From an uncultured Clostridia bacterium (GTDB taxonomy: Bacteria > Bacillota > Clostridia > TANB77 > CAG-508), in NCBI GenBank assembly GCA_934182465.1, contig CAKPRG010000003.1, forward strand, positions 1 to 64,000: a stretch of DNA of 64,000 bases, written 5' to 3'. The position numbers were made by a program, and so were the translations under genes. The first letter of the stretch is position 1; each line of letters opens with the position of its first letter. The notes under the pieces were generated by a model. The model was not told the origin of the DNA. It was given only the letters and a program-made list of their open reading frames with translations, and did no database searches. Positions 1 to 8,991 of the stretch are shown here, piece after piece.

Positions 1-35
1 TTTAACAATTCCTTGTTTTATAAGGGTTTGCGAGG

Positions 36-2810
36 TTATTTACCACAACAGTTTTTGTACTTTTTGCCACTTCCACAAGGGCAAGGATCATTTCTACCTA
101 CTTTTGGTCCATCATTTTTAATAGGTTGAGGTTTATTTTCTGAAGCATTTTGAGGATTTGATTCTCCTTCAATGTTCATACCATCTATTGCGCTTCTATC
201 TATTGATGTTGATGTAATGCTTGCTGCACTTTGTCTTTCTGCTGTTTTTTCTTGTTTAGTGATGTGAAGTAAGATTTTTGTAACTTCTAGTTTGATTTGA
301 TTAATCATTTCGTCAAACATTTCTCCACCTTCAATTCTATATTGAACAACAGGATCTTTTTGACCATAAGCTCTTAAACCTATACCATTTTTTAATTCGT
401 CCATACTATCGATGTGATCCATCCATTTACTATCTACAACTTTTAGTAAGACAACTCTTTCAAGTTCTCTCATTGGATCTCCAATAGATTTTTCTTTTTC
501 TTCGTAAGCAGAAATAACTTTTTCTTCTAATTCACTTTCAAAGTCTTTTATATTGATTTTTTCTTCTTTTAATTCTTCTAAATCTTTTATTGCAAAACTT
601 GAAAACATTTCATTTGCTAAAGTTTCTCTATTTATTGAGTTATCTTCGATTTCTGGTCTGTATGTTTCTACAAACATTTCAACAGAATCTTTTAGCATAG
701 CAATTATATTGTCACGAATATTGTTTCCGTCTAACACAGTTCTTCTTTGAGAATAAATAATATCTCTTTGAACATTCATAACATCATCATAGCTTAAGAT
801 ATGTTTTCTAATAGAGAAGTTTCTACCTTCAACTTTACTTTGCGCATTTTCAATTGTTTTAGCAACAATTTTTACTTCTATTGGCATATCTTCTGGTAAA
901 TCGCCTTTTTCAAAAATATTTGTAATTATGTCTCCACCAAATATTTTTAATAAATTATCATCTAAAGCTAAATAAAATCTTGTTTCACCTGGATCTCCTT
1001 GACGACCACTACGTCCTCTTAACTGATTGTCAATTCTTCTAGATTCATGACGTTCTGTACCAATAATTTTTAAACCACCAGCTGCAATAACTTTTTCTTT
1101 TTCTTCTTTTATTTCTTTGTCATATTTATCTTCTAATTCTTTAAATTTCTTTCTTGCTTCAAGTATTTCTTCATCACTTGTTTCGTTAAAAGCTGTTGCT
1201 TGTACAATAAGGTCTTCTGAATATCTTAATTTTCTCATTTCTTGTTTTGCTAGATATTCACTATTTCCTCCAAGCATAATATCAGTACCACGACCAGCCA
1301 TGTTAGTTGCAATTGTTATAGCATTATATTTACCAGCTTGTGCTATAATTTCAGCTTCTTTTTCATGATTTTTAGCATTTAATACTTCATGTGGTAATCC
1401 TTCTTTGTCTAATAATTTACTTAATTTTTCTGATTTATCAATTGATACTGTACCAACTAATATTGGTTGTCCTTTGCTATGAGCTTCTTTTATATCTGCA
1501 ATAATTGCTCTATATTTTGCATTTTCATTTTTGTAAATTATATCAGTTAAATCTTTTCTGATTAGTGGTTTATTTGTAGGAATTTCTATAACATCTAAGT
1601 TATAAATCTCTTTGAATTCTGCCTCTTCTGTCATAGCTGTACCAGTCATACCAGAAAGTTTTTCATACATTCTAAAGTAATTTTGATATGTAATTGTAGC
1701 TAAAGTTTTTGATTCATCTGCTATTTTTACATTTTCTTTAGCTTCAATAGCTTGATGTAAACCATCACTATATCTTCTACCATACATTATACGACCTGTA
1801 AACTCATCTACAATTAAAACTTCTCCATCTTTAACTATATAATCAATATCTTTTTTCTTTACTCCATGTGCATGTAATGCTTGATTAATATTGTGAACTA
1901 AATCTGAGTTTTCTAGGTCATTTAAATTTTCTACTCCAAAAAAGCTTTCTGCTTTTTCTGTACCTTTTTGAGTTAATGTTGCTGATTTTGCCTTTAAGTC
2001 TACTATGTAATCATATTTTTCGTTATCTTCTGCTTGGTCAAAATCTTTAGTATCCTCTTCTATAATAACTTTTGGTTTTAATTTTCTAACAAAAGAATCT
2101 GCTTTTTTATATAAATCTGAAGACTTATTTGCTCTACCAGAAATAATAAGAGGTGTTCTTGCTTCATCTATTAAAATACTATCAATTTCATCAACGATTG
2201 CATAGTTTAAACCTCTTTGTACCATATCTTCTTTACGGATAACCATATTGTCTCTTAAATAATCGAATCCATATTCACTATTTGTACCATAAGTTACATC
2301 TGCATTATAAGCTATTCTTTTAGCTGATGGATCCATTCTGCTAAGTACTAATCCAACTTTTAATCCTAGAAAACGATATACTTTTCCCATCCATTCACTA
2401 TCTCTTTTTGCTAAGTATTCGTTAACTGTAACAACATGTACACCTTTACCAGTTAAAGCATTTAAGTATACTGGTAATGTAGCAACTAAAGTTTTTCCTT
2501 CACCAGTTTTCATTTCTGAAATTCTACCTTGATGAAGTATAATTCCACCTATTAATTGAACATCAAAATGTCTCATTCCTAATACTCTTTTTGATGCTTC
2601 TCTAACTACTGCAAAAGCTTCTGGTAAAATATCATCTAATGTTTTTCCGTTTGCTAATTGCTCTTTAAAATAATTTGTTTTATTAGCCAATTCACTATCT
2701 GTTAGTTTTTCCATTTCTGGTTCTAAACTATTAATCTTTTCTACTATTGGCATTACTCTTTTTACTTCTTTTTCACTATATGTACCAAAAATCTTTTTAA
2801 ATAATCCCAT
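36..2810 (-). CDS. secA: Preprotein translocase ATPase SecA
   Basis: This is the motor ATPase that drives unfolded preproteins through SecYEG at the membrane. The 924-residue length is normal for SecA. Walker A (KTGEGKT) lies at about residues 101-107 and the DEAD-like VDEIDSILIDEA box near 207-218. The helicase domain 2 motif TNMAGRGTDI and the SGRQGDPG arginine-finger region are intact. The C-terminus is the zinc-binding SEC-C tail, with CPCGSG and a terminal CC pair, which in other bacteria contacts SecB, ribosomes or lipid. A strong AGGAGG SD precedes the ATG. It is apparently transcribed alone from its own promoter. Nothing is broken or unusual. Confidence 0.98.
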   Translation of the reverse strand: MGLFKKIFGTYSEKEVKRVMPIVEKINSLEPEMEKLTDSELANKTNYFKEQLANGKTLDDILPEAFAVVREASKRVLGMRHFDVQLIGGIILHQGRISEMKTGEGKTLVATLPVYLNALTGKGVHVVTVNEYLAKRDSEWMGKVYRFLGLKVGLVLSRMDPSAKRIAYNADVTYGTNSEYGFDYLRDNMVIRKEDMVQRGLNYAIVDEIDSILIDEARTPLIISGRANKSSDLYKKADSFVRKLKPKVIIEEDTKDFDQAEDNEKYDYIVDLKAKSATLTQKGTEKAESFFGVENLNDLENSDLVHNINQALHAHGVKKKDIDYIVKDGEVLIVDEFTGRIMYGRRYSDGLHQAIEAKENVKIADESKTLATITYQNYFRMYEKLSGMTGTAMTEEAEFKEIYNLDVIEIPTNKPLIRKDLTDIIYKNENAKYRAIIADIKEAHSKGQPILVGTVSIDKSEKLSKLLDKEGLPHEVLNAKNHEKEAEIIAQAGKYNAITIATNMAGRGTDIMLGGNSEYLAKQEMRKLRYSEDLIVQATAFNETSDEEILEARKKFKELEDKYDKEIKEEKEKVIAAGGLKIIGTERHESRRIDNQLRGRSGRQGDPGETRFYLALDDNLLKIFGGDIITNIFEKGDLPEDMPIEVKIVAKTIENAQSKVEGRNFSIRKHILSYDDVMNVQRDIIYSQRRTVLDGNNIRDNIIAMLKDSVEMFVETYRPEIEDNSINRETLANEMFSSFAIKDLEELKEEKINIKDFESELEEKVISAYEEKEKSIGDPMRELERVVLLKVVDSKWMDHIDSMDELKNGIGLRAYGQKDPVVQYRIEGGEMFDEMINQIKLEVTKILLHITKQEKTAERQSAASITSTSIDRSAIDGMNIEGESNPQNASENKPQPIKNDGPKVGRNDPCPCGSGKKYKNCCGK

Positions 2811-2862
2811 TTAAAAGCCTCCTAATTTTATATGCAAATCTTTTGTAAAATTTGTCTTATAA

Positions 2863-2891
2863 ACTATATCACTAAAAAAAGCAAATTGCAA
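2863..2891 (-). promoter_or_regulatory. Sigma-A type promoter of secA
   Basis: On the minus strand a -35 TTGCAA (2886-2891) is separated by exactly 17 bp from a -10 TATAGT (2863-2868). This predicts a start near 2856 and a leader of about 46 nt before the secA ATG. It is inferred from consensus match and position only. The rest of the 333-bp gap up to 3143 holds a repeat (2938-2970) and the plus-strand leader of the next gene. Confidence 0.55.
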
Positions 2892-2937
2892 GTTTTCAAA
2901 AAAGAAAATATCAAAAACTACATCTATTTCATATAAG

Positions 2938-2970
2938 TTACATTTACCTTACAGAATTGCATTTACTTTT
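2938..2970. repeat. Dispersed intergenic repeat, copy 1 of 2
   Basis: This 33-bp stretch matches 13160-13193 almost throughout. The shared core TTACAGAATTGCATTTA is identical, with three substitutions to its left and one extra base to its right. Each copy holds two TTRCATTT half-units about 17 bp apart. It lies between the divergent secA and 3144 genes, upstream of the secA promoter. Its function is unknown. Confidence 0.6.
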
Positions 2971-3143
2971 TATTAACTTCAAGATAAATAAAAAAGAAAT
3001 TTAAACTAAAAAAAGTAAATCTTTTTCTTAACATATTTTAGCAAATCTGTCATATCTTTTAATAACAAAATATTTACTGTAATCTATTTGATATTCTATC
3101 AATATTTTTACTTTAAATTATATTAGAAAGGAACAAGATTTAT

Positions 3144-3701
3144 ATGTTTATTTTCAATTTCAAATTAAAAAAATCTTCAATTGTAAAGTTAATCGTATGT
3201 ATCCTTGCAATTATTTGTATTATTATTGTTGGCATTTCTTTATGGAAAATGCTTGGAAATATTACTAAAGAAAAAACTACTGTAGATAGTAATTGCATTC
3301 CTAGTGAAGAAGTAGCAACTCTTACAGAAAAGAATTATACAGATGTTTTAAAAATGGTACATGATGATTTAAGTACATACATTGGTCAACAAATTTCATT
3401 TACTGGATATGTTTATCGTGTACCAGACATAAAAGATGATCAATTTATTTTAGCAAGAGATATGTATATCGATTCAAACCATTTGCAATCTGTTGTTGTT
3501 GGATTTTTATGTAGCGTTTCTAATGCAAAAGATTTTAATACTGGTGATTGGGTAAAAATTACTGGTACAATAGAAAAAGGTGAATATTTGGGTGAAATTC
3601 CTATTTTAAATATTAGCAGTATAGAAAAAACTACAGCTCCTGAAAACAAATTTGTTGAACAACCCAAAGATGCTTATGTTCCAACAGCTGTGATTTATTA
3701 A
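3144..3701 (+). CDS. Membrane-anchored protein with YcgQ/DUF1980-like C-terminal domain
   Basis: This 185-residue protein has one N-terminal membrane segment (about residues 14-35) followed by an extracytoplasmic domain. The domain pattern QQISFTGYVYRVP, then a buried beta core, then GDWVKITGTIEKG resembles the OB-fold-like C-terminal half of the YcgQ/TIGR03943 membrane family; this is recognition by eye. It lacks the usual N-terminal multi-membrane part, so it would be a single-pass version. The SD is GAAAGGA. It is one of only three plus-strand genes here and is divergent from secA. The function is unknown in the family as far as I know. Confidence 0.75.
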   Translation: MFIFNFKLKKSSIVKLIVCILAIICIIIVGISLWKMLGNITKEKTTVDSNCIPSEEVATLTEKNYTDVLKMVHDDLSTYIGQQISFTGYVYRVPDIKDDQFILARDMYIDSNHLQSVVVGFLCSVSNAKDFNTGDWVKITGTIEKGEYLGEIPILNISSIEKTTAPENKFVEQPKDAYVPTAVIY

Positions 3702-3720
3702 TTATATTTAATGCTAATAT

Positions 3721-4803
3721 TTATTCTATAATCCACTTAACAAGTCCTGTATCAATACTATTTGCAAAAATATTTTTTAATATTACAAGAGCAACTGGTC
3801 CAATAAGCATACCTAGAATTCCTATTAGTTTAAATCCAGTATACATTGCTATTAGCGTAAAAATCGGATGAATTCCAATTTTATTACTAATTAGTTTAGG
3901 TTCTAAGATTTGTCTTAATACAATTATTAATATATACAATCCTAAAAGACAAGAAGCTAAACTATTATTAGAATTTAAAAATTCAATAATTATCCATGGT
4001 ACAAAAACTGTCCCAGCTCCTAAAATTGGTAAAGCATCAATAAAGCCTATAAACAAAGCCATTAGAAACGGATACTCTATTCTCATACCTATTACATAAA
4101 ATAAATTTAACCCTATTGTAACTACTATAAAAGTAATTAATATTAAAATAATTTCTGCTTTTAAATAATTTCCTAATGCACTAATAATTTCAGATAAATG
4201 TGTTCTAAATTTTCCTACCCATTTTTTAGGAATATGATGTTCCATTCTGTCTAATATATAAAATTTATCTGAACTTATAAAATATGTTGCAAGTATCGTA
4301 ATTATTGTATAAATAAATACTTTAGGAATTGAACTGATTGACTGTAATATTTTACTCATATAATTTTTTAACAAATTAGAAAGTTCACTAAAGATTTCTG
4401 TAACACTATTTTGTAATAGATAATTTATATCTTCTGGTAAATTAAATTGTCCAAGCCACTTCCATATATATTGAGTTAAATTAATTATTTTTTCAAAATA
4501 AATATTGATTCCACCTAAAAAATTACTCATTTCATTTATTAATGTAATAACTCCCCAAGACATTATAGCAATTAGTATAACAAAAACTAAGACTAATACA
4601 ATTATACTGCTAGTTTTTCTTGATATATTAGTTTTATTTTTCAAAAATCGTATTAGTGGTTCTATTAAAATAGAAATTATATATCCAATTAAAAATGGCA
4701 TATAAAACAAACTTAGTTTAATTCCAAAATAAAATAGTAGTATACCCAGAATTAAAATCAAACAATTTTTACCTATTTTAGAATATTCGTATTTTTGTTT
4801 CAT
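3721..4803 (-). CDS. AI-2E family transporter (YtvI-like permease)
   Basis: This 360-residue polytopic membrane protein has paired N-terminal helices, a long amphipathic middle part (about residues 85-160) and a C-terminal block of helices. The C-terminal motif GIHPIFTLIAMYTGFKLIG and the following LGMLIGPVALVILKNI are diagnostic of the AI-2E/UPF0118 exporter family, which includes the Bacillus sporulation protein YtvI. The substrate cannot be read from sequence. The ATG at 4803 has no good SD. An AAAGGAGA lies about 40 nt further upstream, but a stop separates it from the frame, so the start is only probable. It converges with the preceding plus-strand gene. Confidence 0.88.
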   Translation of the reverse strand: MKQKYEYSKIGKNCLILILGILLFYFGIKLSLFYMPFLIGYIISILIEPLIRFLKNKTNISRKTSSIIVLVLVFVILIAIMSWGVITLINEMSNFLGGINIYFEKIINLTQYIWKWLGQFNLPEDINYLLQNSVTEIFSELSNLLKNYMSKILQSISSIPKVFIYTIITILATYFISSDKFYILDRMEHHIPKKWVGKFRTHLSEIISALGNYLKAEIILILITFIVVTIGLNLFYVIGMRIEYPFLMALFIGFIDALPILGAGTVFVPWIIIEFLNSNNSLASCLLGLYILIIVLRQILEPKLISNKIGIHPIFTLIAMYTGFKLIGILGMLIGPVALVILKNIFANSIDTGLVKWIIE

Positions 4804-5007
4804 TTTTATTTTATAATTTATTTAATTGCTAAATAAACTATGTTCTCCTTTCTCTTTATGCTTACATTTTTATATTCTTTTATTTTCTTAACTAAAGCTT
4901 TTGTTTAAAAATCACTTTATACTTTATTTAATTTTAATGATTTTCATAATTAATTCTCAATTTCACACACATTTTTTCTCTTTTATATAGCTTACACTTT
5001 TTGTAAC

Positions 5008-5052
5008 AAAAAAATACTTCGAATTTTAAAAATTAATTCAAATTCAAAGTAT
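5008..5052 (-). terminator. Rho-independent terminator downstream of the CBS gene
   Basis: Arms 5014-5026 and 5040-5052 pair over 13 bp, with one G-U. On the minus strand the hairpin is followed by a run of seven T (5008-5014). It is placed to end the transcript of the CBS-domain gene. The 384-bp gap 4804-5187 otherwise holds only this hairpin, a second one at 5111-5144 and AT-rich sequence. Confidence 0.7.
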
Positions 5053-5110
5053 CTATTTATTGATATAAAAATTCTTTAACTTGTAAAGTATTATTTACGA
5101 ATGTTGCAGC

Positions 5111-5144
5111 TAACTTAAAGCAGAATTAATATTGCTTTAAGTTA
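5111..5144. other. Perfect 12-bp hairpin in the 3' region of the CBS gene
   Basis: TAACTTAAAGCA (5111-5122) is repeated inverted at 5133-5144 around a 10-nt loop. No T run follows on the minus strand, so alone it is a poor terminator. It may stabilise the mRNA 3' end ahead of the real terminator at 5008-5052. Confidence 0.5.
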
Positions 5145-5187
5145 AAGAATATTAAAATCTAATTTAATTATTCTATATAAATTGCTT

Positions 5188-5613
5188 TTAGCAACCACAT
5201 CCACATATTCCTTCAAAAGTTTCTCCTAATTTTTCACATGAAAAATCTTCTTGTTGTGCTATATCTCCTATTGTTAAAACACCTATTACTTTTCCATCTT
5301 CTAAAACTGGCAATCTTCTAACTTGATTATTTGCCATAATGTCAGCTGCTTCTTTTACGTCAGTATCTGCTGTTGTTTTAATAACATTTATAGTCATAAT
5401 GTCAGATAATTTTGTATTATTACAGTCTTTATTGTGTGCAACTGCTCTTGTTATAATGTCTCTATCTGTTATAAATCCAACTACTCTATCATCTGTAGAA
5501 CATATAGGTAAACAGCCAATTTGATTAGAATTCATTAATTTAGCAGCTTCTGCTACACTTGTTTCTGGTGTTGCCTTTACTAAATTATTACACATACATT
5601 CTTTTACTCTCAT
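5188..5613 (-). CDS. Tandem CBS-domain protein
   Basis: This 141-residue protein consists of two CBS domains (about residues 5-60 and 70-125), a fold that binds adenine nucleotides and works as an energy or ligand sensor. Visible signatures are VGFITDRDIITRAVA and VRRLPVLEDGKVIGVLTIGDIA. The tail ends CGCGC, a cluster of cysteines that might bind metal; that is unusual for stand-alone CBS proteins. The SD (AAAGGAG) lies inside a strong hairpin, described separately, which suggests translational control. The partner is unknown. Confidence 0.9.
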   Translation of the reverse strand: MRVKECMCNNLVKATPETSVAEAAKLMNSNQIGCLPICSTDDRVVGFITDRDIITRAVAHNKDCNNTKLSDIMTINVIKTTADTDVKEAADIMANNQVRRLPVLEDGKVIGVLTIGDIAQQEDFSCEKLGETFEGICGCGC

Positions 5614-5614
5614 A

Positions 5615-5661
5615 AAAAATCTCCTTTACTATTATTTTATAAAAATAGTATGGAGATTTTT
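5615..5661 (-). promoter_or_regulatory. Leader hairpin sequestering the SD of the CBS gene
   Basis: AAAAATCTCC (5615-5624) and GGAGATTTTT (5652-5661) are perfect inverted arms, and inside them ACTATT (5628-5633) pairs with AATAGT (5644-5649). In the minus-strand RNA the 3' arm contains the AGGAGA SD, and the ATG follows at once. The folded leader would hide the ribosome site, as in an RNA thermometer or a translational switch. It is inferred from pairing only. Confidence 0.55.
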
Positions 5662-5791
5662 ATAAATTTTTATTCACTATATTAAATATAATTGATTAAA
5701 ATTTTTATATTATTTATTATATTATGTTGAAAATTTTTCAGTTGATACAAAAATACTTTTGTCTAATTATATAAAACAATTACCAACTTTT

Positions 5792-7207
5792 CTAAACAAT
5801 TTTATTTACAAGTTCTTTAAATTGGTTTCCTCTATCTGCAAAATTTTTAAACATATCAAAACTTGCACTAGCTGGTGAAAATAAAACTACATCACCTTTA
5901 TTTGTTAATGTTTTTGCTAATTCTATTGTTTCTAGCAACGAATCACATTTGTGAATTCCAAGTTTTTTGCCTGTTGTATCTTTTTGCATTTCTTTTTCTA
6001 CTGCATTTTTTATTTTGTCTGCTGTTTGTCCTATTAAAATTAGCTCTTTGCAGTTATCTAAAACTGGTTTTGCTAAAGGTGCATAATCTAAATTTTTATC
6101 ATATCCACCTGCTATTAATATAATATTTCTTCTACTAAATGAATTCAATCCTACAATTGTTCTAGTTGGGCTAGAAGAGGCTGAATCATTATACCATTTT
6201 ACTCGATTTTCTGTTTCTTTTACTAATTCTATTCTATGTTCTACACCTCTAAATTCAGATATAGTTTTTATTGCTGTTTCTTGATTTACAAATTCTTTTG
6301 TTGCAGCAAGTACAGCACATATATTTTCTGCATTATGTTTTCCTCTAAGTATAATATTTTTTGTATCTAAAATATGACTTCTTAGCCCATTTTGACAATA
6401 TTTTATTTTATCATCATCTACAATATATCCATTTTCTAGTTTTTCTTTACTGCTAAAGTATACAACTCTGCTTTTAGCAATTTTTCCACACTCTCTAGTT
6501 ATTTCATTATCATAATTTAAAATCACTAAATCTTCTGGTTCTTGATGTAAAAAGATATTTTGTTTTGCTTCTACATATTCTTCCATTGAACTATGTATAT
6601 TTAAATGGTTTGGAGTAATATTTGTTATTACAGAAATAGCAGGACTTATTTTCATATTCATTAATTGAAAACTACTTAATTCTAAAACAACAAAATCTTC
6701 TGGTGTCATTTCTGAAATTTTTGTAAATAAAGGAAATCCAATATTTCCACCTAAAAATACTTTATATCCACCTGCTTCTAATACTTTTGAAATTAAAGTT
6801 GTAGTAGTTGTTTTTCCATCACTTCCAGTTACACCAATTACTTTAGAAGGAGTAAGTTCTAATACCATTTCAACTTCTGTTGTAATAATTGCTCCTCTTT
6901 CTGCTTCTTTTACAAGTTCTGGTACAGTTGGTAAACAACTTGGTGATCTAAATATTATATCAAATCCTTCTAATTTTTTTAAATAATCTTTTCCAAATGA
7001 AAAATTCATTCCATAATTTATAATTTGATTTATTAATCCATTATCAATTTGATCAATTTCTTTGTTATCAAATACAGTAACTTCTGATTTTAAATCATAT
7101 AAATATGATATTAAAGGTATATTGCTAACTCCTAATCCAATAACAGCAACTTTTCTACCTTTTAAATAGTTATTAAACTCTTCTAATTTTTTGTTTTCGT
7201 ATTCCAA
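5792..7207 (-). CDS. murD: UDP-N-acetylmuramoylalanine--D-glutamate ligase MurD
   Basis: The cytoplasmic ligase adds D-glutamate to UDP-MurNAc-L-Ala in peptidoglycan precursor synthesis. The Mur ATP loop GVTGSDGKTTTTTLI is clear, as are ITPNHLNIH and the Mur C-terminal GVEHRIE and NDSASSSPTRT elements. Length (about 471) is usual, with a Rossmann-like N-terminus (VAVIGLGVSNIPL). The frame opens at a TTG at 7228, but the TTG at 7207 is preceded by AGGGAAG at good spacing, so I prefer it. It lies downstream of cmk with a hairpin in the short gap. Confidence 0.95.
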   Translation of the reverse strand: MEYENKKLEEFNNYLKGRKVAVIGLGVSNIPLISYLYDLKSEVTVFDNKEIDQIDNGLINQIINYGMNFSFGKDYLKKLEGFDIIFRSPSCLPTVPELVKEAERGAIITTEVEMVLELTPSKVIGVTGSDGKTTTTTLISKVLEAGGYKVFLGGNIGFPLFTKISEMTPEDFVVLELSSFQLMNMKISPAISVITNITPNHLNIHSSMEEYVEAKQNIFLHQEPEDLVILNYDNEITRECGKIAKSRVVYFSSKEKLENGYIVDDDKIKYCQNGLRSHILDTKNIILRGKHNAENICAVLAATKEFVNQETAIKTISEFRGVEHRIELVKETENRVKWYNDSASSSPTRTIVGLNSFSRRNIILIAGGYDKNLDYAPLAKPVLDNCKELILIGQTADKIKNAVEKEMQKDTTGKKLGIHKCDSLLETIELAKTLTNKGDVVLFSPASASFDMFKNFADRGNQFKELVNKIV

Positions 7208-7243
7208 AATATGCACTTCCCTTCTCAATCGTTTTATAATAGT

Positions 7244-7291
7244 GCGAACTTAAAATTATTTTAATAAGTGCTAAGATTGTTTAATGTTCGC
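7244..7291 (-). other. Inverted repeat in the murD leader
   Basis: GCGAACTTAAAA (7244-7255) and TTTAATGTTCGC (7280-7291) pair at 10 of 12 positions. The hairpin sits between the cmk stop and the murD start. It could be an attenuator, an RNA-processing site or a protein site. The GAAC/GTTC arms are too far apart for a classical LexA box. Confidence 0.4.
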
Positions 7292-7310
7292 TTTTGTTGT
7301 ATTTACAAAA

Positions 7311-7994
7311 TTATACCATTTCTGGTAATTTAATTTTGCTTAAAAGCAAATCTGTTGATTCTTGAACATTTTGGCAATTTGTAACATCTATAATTATAGT
7401 GTTTTTTTCTAGTTTATAAAAACCTGCTTCTTCTTGAAGTTTATCTCTTGTTTCAATATTTTTTCTAACTTCTTCTTCGCTTTCTTTTCCTTTGTATTGA
7501 CTATATTTTCTTTTTACTCTTTCTGATAAATCAGCAGTTACAAAAAAATGATAGTCTGTTTCTGGATAAATCTTCATAATACTTCTTCCAGATATAATAA
7601 CATTATGTTCTTTTTTTAATTCATCTATTAGTTCTTTTGCAAATATAAATAAATTTTTATTGTTTGCCTTGCCACCAACAGTTGATACTGCTAAAGAAGC
7701 ATTCTTTGACTGAATTTTTTCTTCTTCTATTTTTTCATTTCCTATATATATGACTGTTTCATTGTTTTCTATTTTTAAATTTATTTTAAATAAATCCATC
7801 ATTTCTTTTATATCTAATTCCTGATTAGTTTTTTCAAGTTCTGTCATTGTTTTTCCATTTTGCATAATAGCATAAACAATTGCTCTATATAAATTTCCAC
7901 CATTTAATAAAACTGTATTTGGTATTCTTTTTATTAATTCTCTACATATGCTTGTTTTTCCTGCTCCAACTAATCCTTCTATTCCAATAACCAT
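7311..7994 (-). CDS. cmk: Cytidylate kinase family protein
   Basis: This 227-residue P-loop kinase probably phosphorylates CMP/dCMP. The start GIEGLVGAGKT holds the Walker A loop (about residues 4-14). LNGGNLYRAIVYA matches the nucleotide-monophosphate-binding stretch after the P-loop, and the GRSIMK and FFVTADLSERVKRK blocks match the LID-side motifs of Cmk. The substrate signature is somewhat diverged, since the family often has DTGAMYR where this has NGGNLYR, so a related nucleoside or shikimate-like kinase is possible. The SD is AAAGGGGA. It lies upstream of murD. Confidence 0.75.
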   Translation of the reverse strand: MVIGIEGLVGAGKTSICRELIKRIPNTVLLNGGNLYRAIVYAIMQNGKTMTELEKTNQELDIKEMMDLFKINLKIENNETVIYIGNEKIEEEKIQSKNASLAVSTVGGKANNKNLFIFAKELIDELKKEHNVIISGRSIMKIYPETDYHFFVTADLSERVKRKYSQYKGKESEEEVRKNIETRDKLQEEAGFYKLEKNTIIIDVTNCQNVQESTDLLLSKIKLPEMV

Positions 7995-8028
7995 TATTAT
8001 TCCCCTTTAGTAGTATATTTAAAATCTA

Positions 8029-8056
8029 CTAGAAAGTTCTATTTGCTTCCTATTTT
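8029..8056 (+). repeat. Short palindromic intergenic repeat, copy D
   Basis: CTAGAAAGTTCTATTTGCTT is followed by CCTATTTT. It is one of four related elements (also 9911-9938, 12988-13017, 23565-23595) sharing roughly GGAAAGTnCTATACACTTCC then TATT. The arms GGAAAGT/ACTTTCC make it palindromic. This copy lies just upstream of the cmk start. Confidence 0.5.
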
Positions 8057-8112
8057 CTTCAAGTATTGTACCATTGTTTTATTATTTTTTCAATAGAAAA
8101 GAAGATGTATTT

Positions 8113-8508
8113 CTACACCTTCTCCTCTGAATTGCAAACTTTTGCTATGAATTTTAGTTCCTTCGGAAAATTTTTTACTCTACGGATTTCATCAATTTCT
8201 TCAACTTCAAATTCAAATTTGGAAGATGCTTTTGTGATGAAATCTTTTAATTCTAAATATTCAGATTCTGAAATAATGAAAGATTTTATAATTTCACATC
8301 GTTTATGAAAAAATATAATATGCAATGTTTTGTTAAAATATGCACAACTAAATATTTTTTTACTAAACTTTGAGATTTTATTATTTTCTCTACTATCTTT
8401 CAGTTCATCATAAATATAATTCCATATTTTCCGAACATTTTCAGTTCTGGGTTTACCAGCCGCATAACGACCTTTTTTGCTTTTTGACATTTTCTGTTGA
8501 TTCTCCAT
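8113..8508 (-). CDS. Hypothetical 131-residue protein
   Basis: I do not recognise a family. The N-terminus is basic (KSKKGRYAAGKPRTENVRK) and could touch nucleic acid. The remainder mixes helix and strand with several Phe/Ile-rich segments (TLHIIFFHK) and an acidic FEFEVEEIDEI stretch. There is no signal peptide or membrane helix. AAGGAAAGG upstream of the ATG is a good SD, and codon use matches the neighbours, so it looks genuine. It is separated from upstream sequence by a terminator at 8529-8558. Confidence 0.75.
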   Translation of the reverse strand: MENQQKMSKSKKGRYAAGKPRTENVRKIWNYIYDELKDSRENNKISKFSKKIFSCAYFNKTLHIIFFHKRCEIIKSFIISESEYLELKDFITKASSKFEFEVEEIDEIRRVKNFPKELKFIAKVCNSEEKV

Positions 8509-8528
8509 AAGAAGTTTCCTTTCCTTGT

Positions 8529-8558
8529 AAAAAAGTCAGAAGATTTTAAGAATCTTCT
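8529..8558 (-). terminator. Rho-independent terminator
   Basis: AGAAGATT (8538-8545) and AATCTTCT (8551-8558) form a perfect 8-bp stem. On the minus strand it is followed three bases later by six T (8529-8534). It would end the transcript of the 23-residue peptide gene before the 131-residue gene begins. Confidence 0.55.
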
Positions 8559-8767
8559 ATAAATTCCCCAAAATAAATATTATATAACTTGTATTATAGC
8601 ACAAATTTACATAATTTCAATACTTTTTTTAAACGATACAAAATATTTTGTATAAGCAGTGCTAAATACAACAATTAAGCTCTATAAAGCACTACTCTTG
8701 AATTTAATTAATTTGTAAAACTAATAATTTAATTTTTATCAAATTCAGATTATTTTTTAACTATAAA

Positions 8768-8839
8768 TTAGTCATTGTCTTGTTTATTACTGTTATTTCT
8801 TTCATTATTTTGTTGTTGCTGTTTTTTCTTTTTTCCCAT
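8768..8839 (-). CDS. Small basic/Asn-Gln-rich peptide (23 residues)
   Basis: The frame reads MGKKKKQQQQNNERNN and seven more residues, then TAA. A near-perfect SD, AAGGAGGTG (8846-8854), lies 6-7 nt before the ATG, stronger than that of most genes here. That makes expression likely despite the tiny size. The composition (Lys then Gln/Asn, no hydrophobic residues) suggests a disordered, nucleic-acid-binding or structural peptide. I know of no homologue. In the 471-bp gap 8509-8979 it is the only coding signal I see. Confidence 0.6.
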   Translation of the reverse strand: MGKKKKQQQQNNERNNSNKQDND

Positions 8840-8991
8840 CAGAGACACCTCCTTGTTTCTTTATAAAACTAGTATAACCATTGTAAAAAACTTTATACAA
8901 AATTTTAGAAATTTAATTTATTAAATTAGTTGTTATAATTTAATCTATATGATAAAATTTTTTAAATATAAAAAATTTTTTGGGGGAAATT

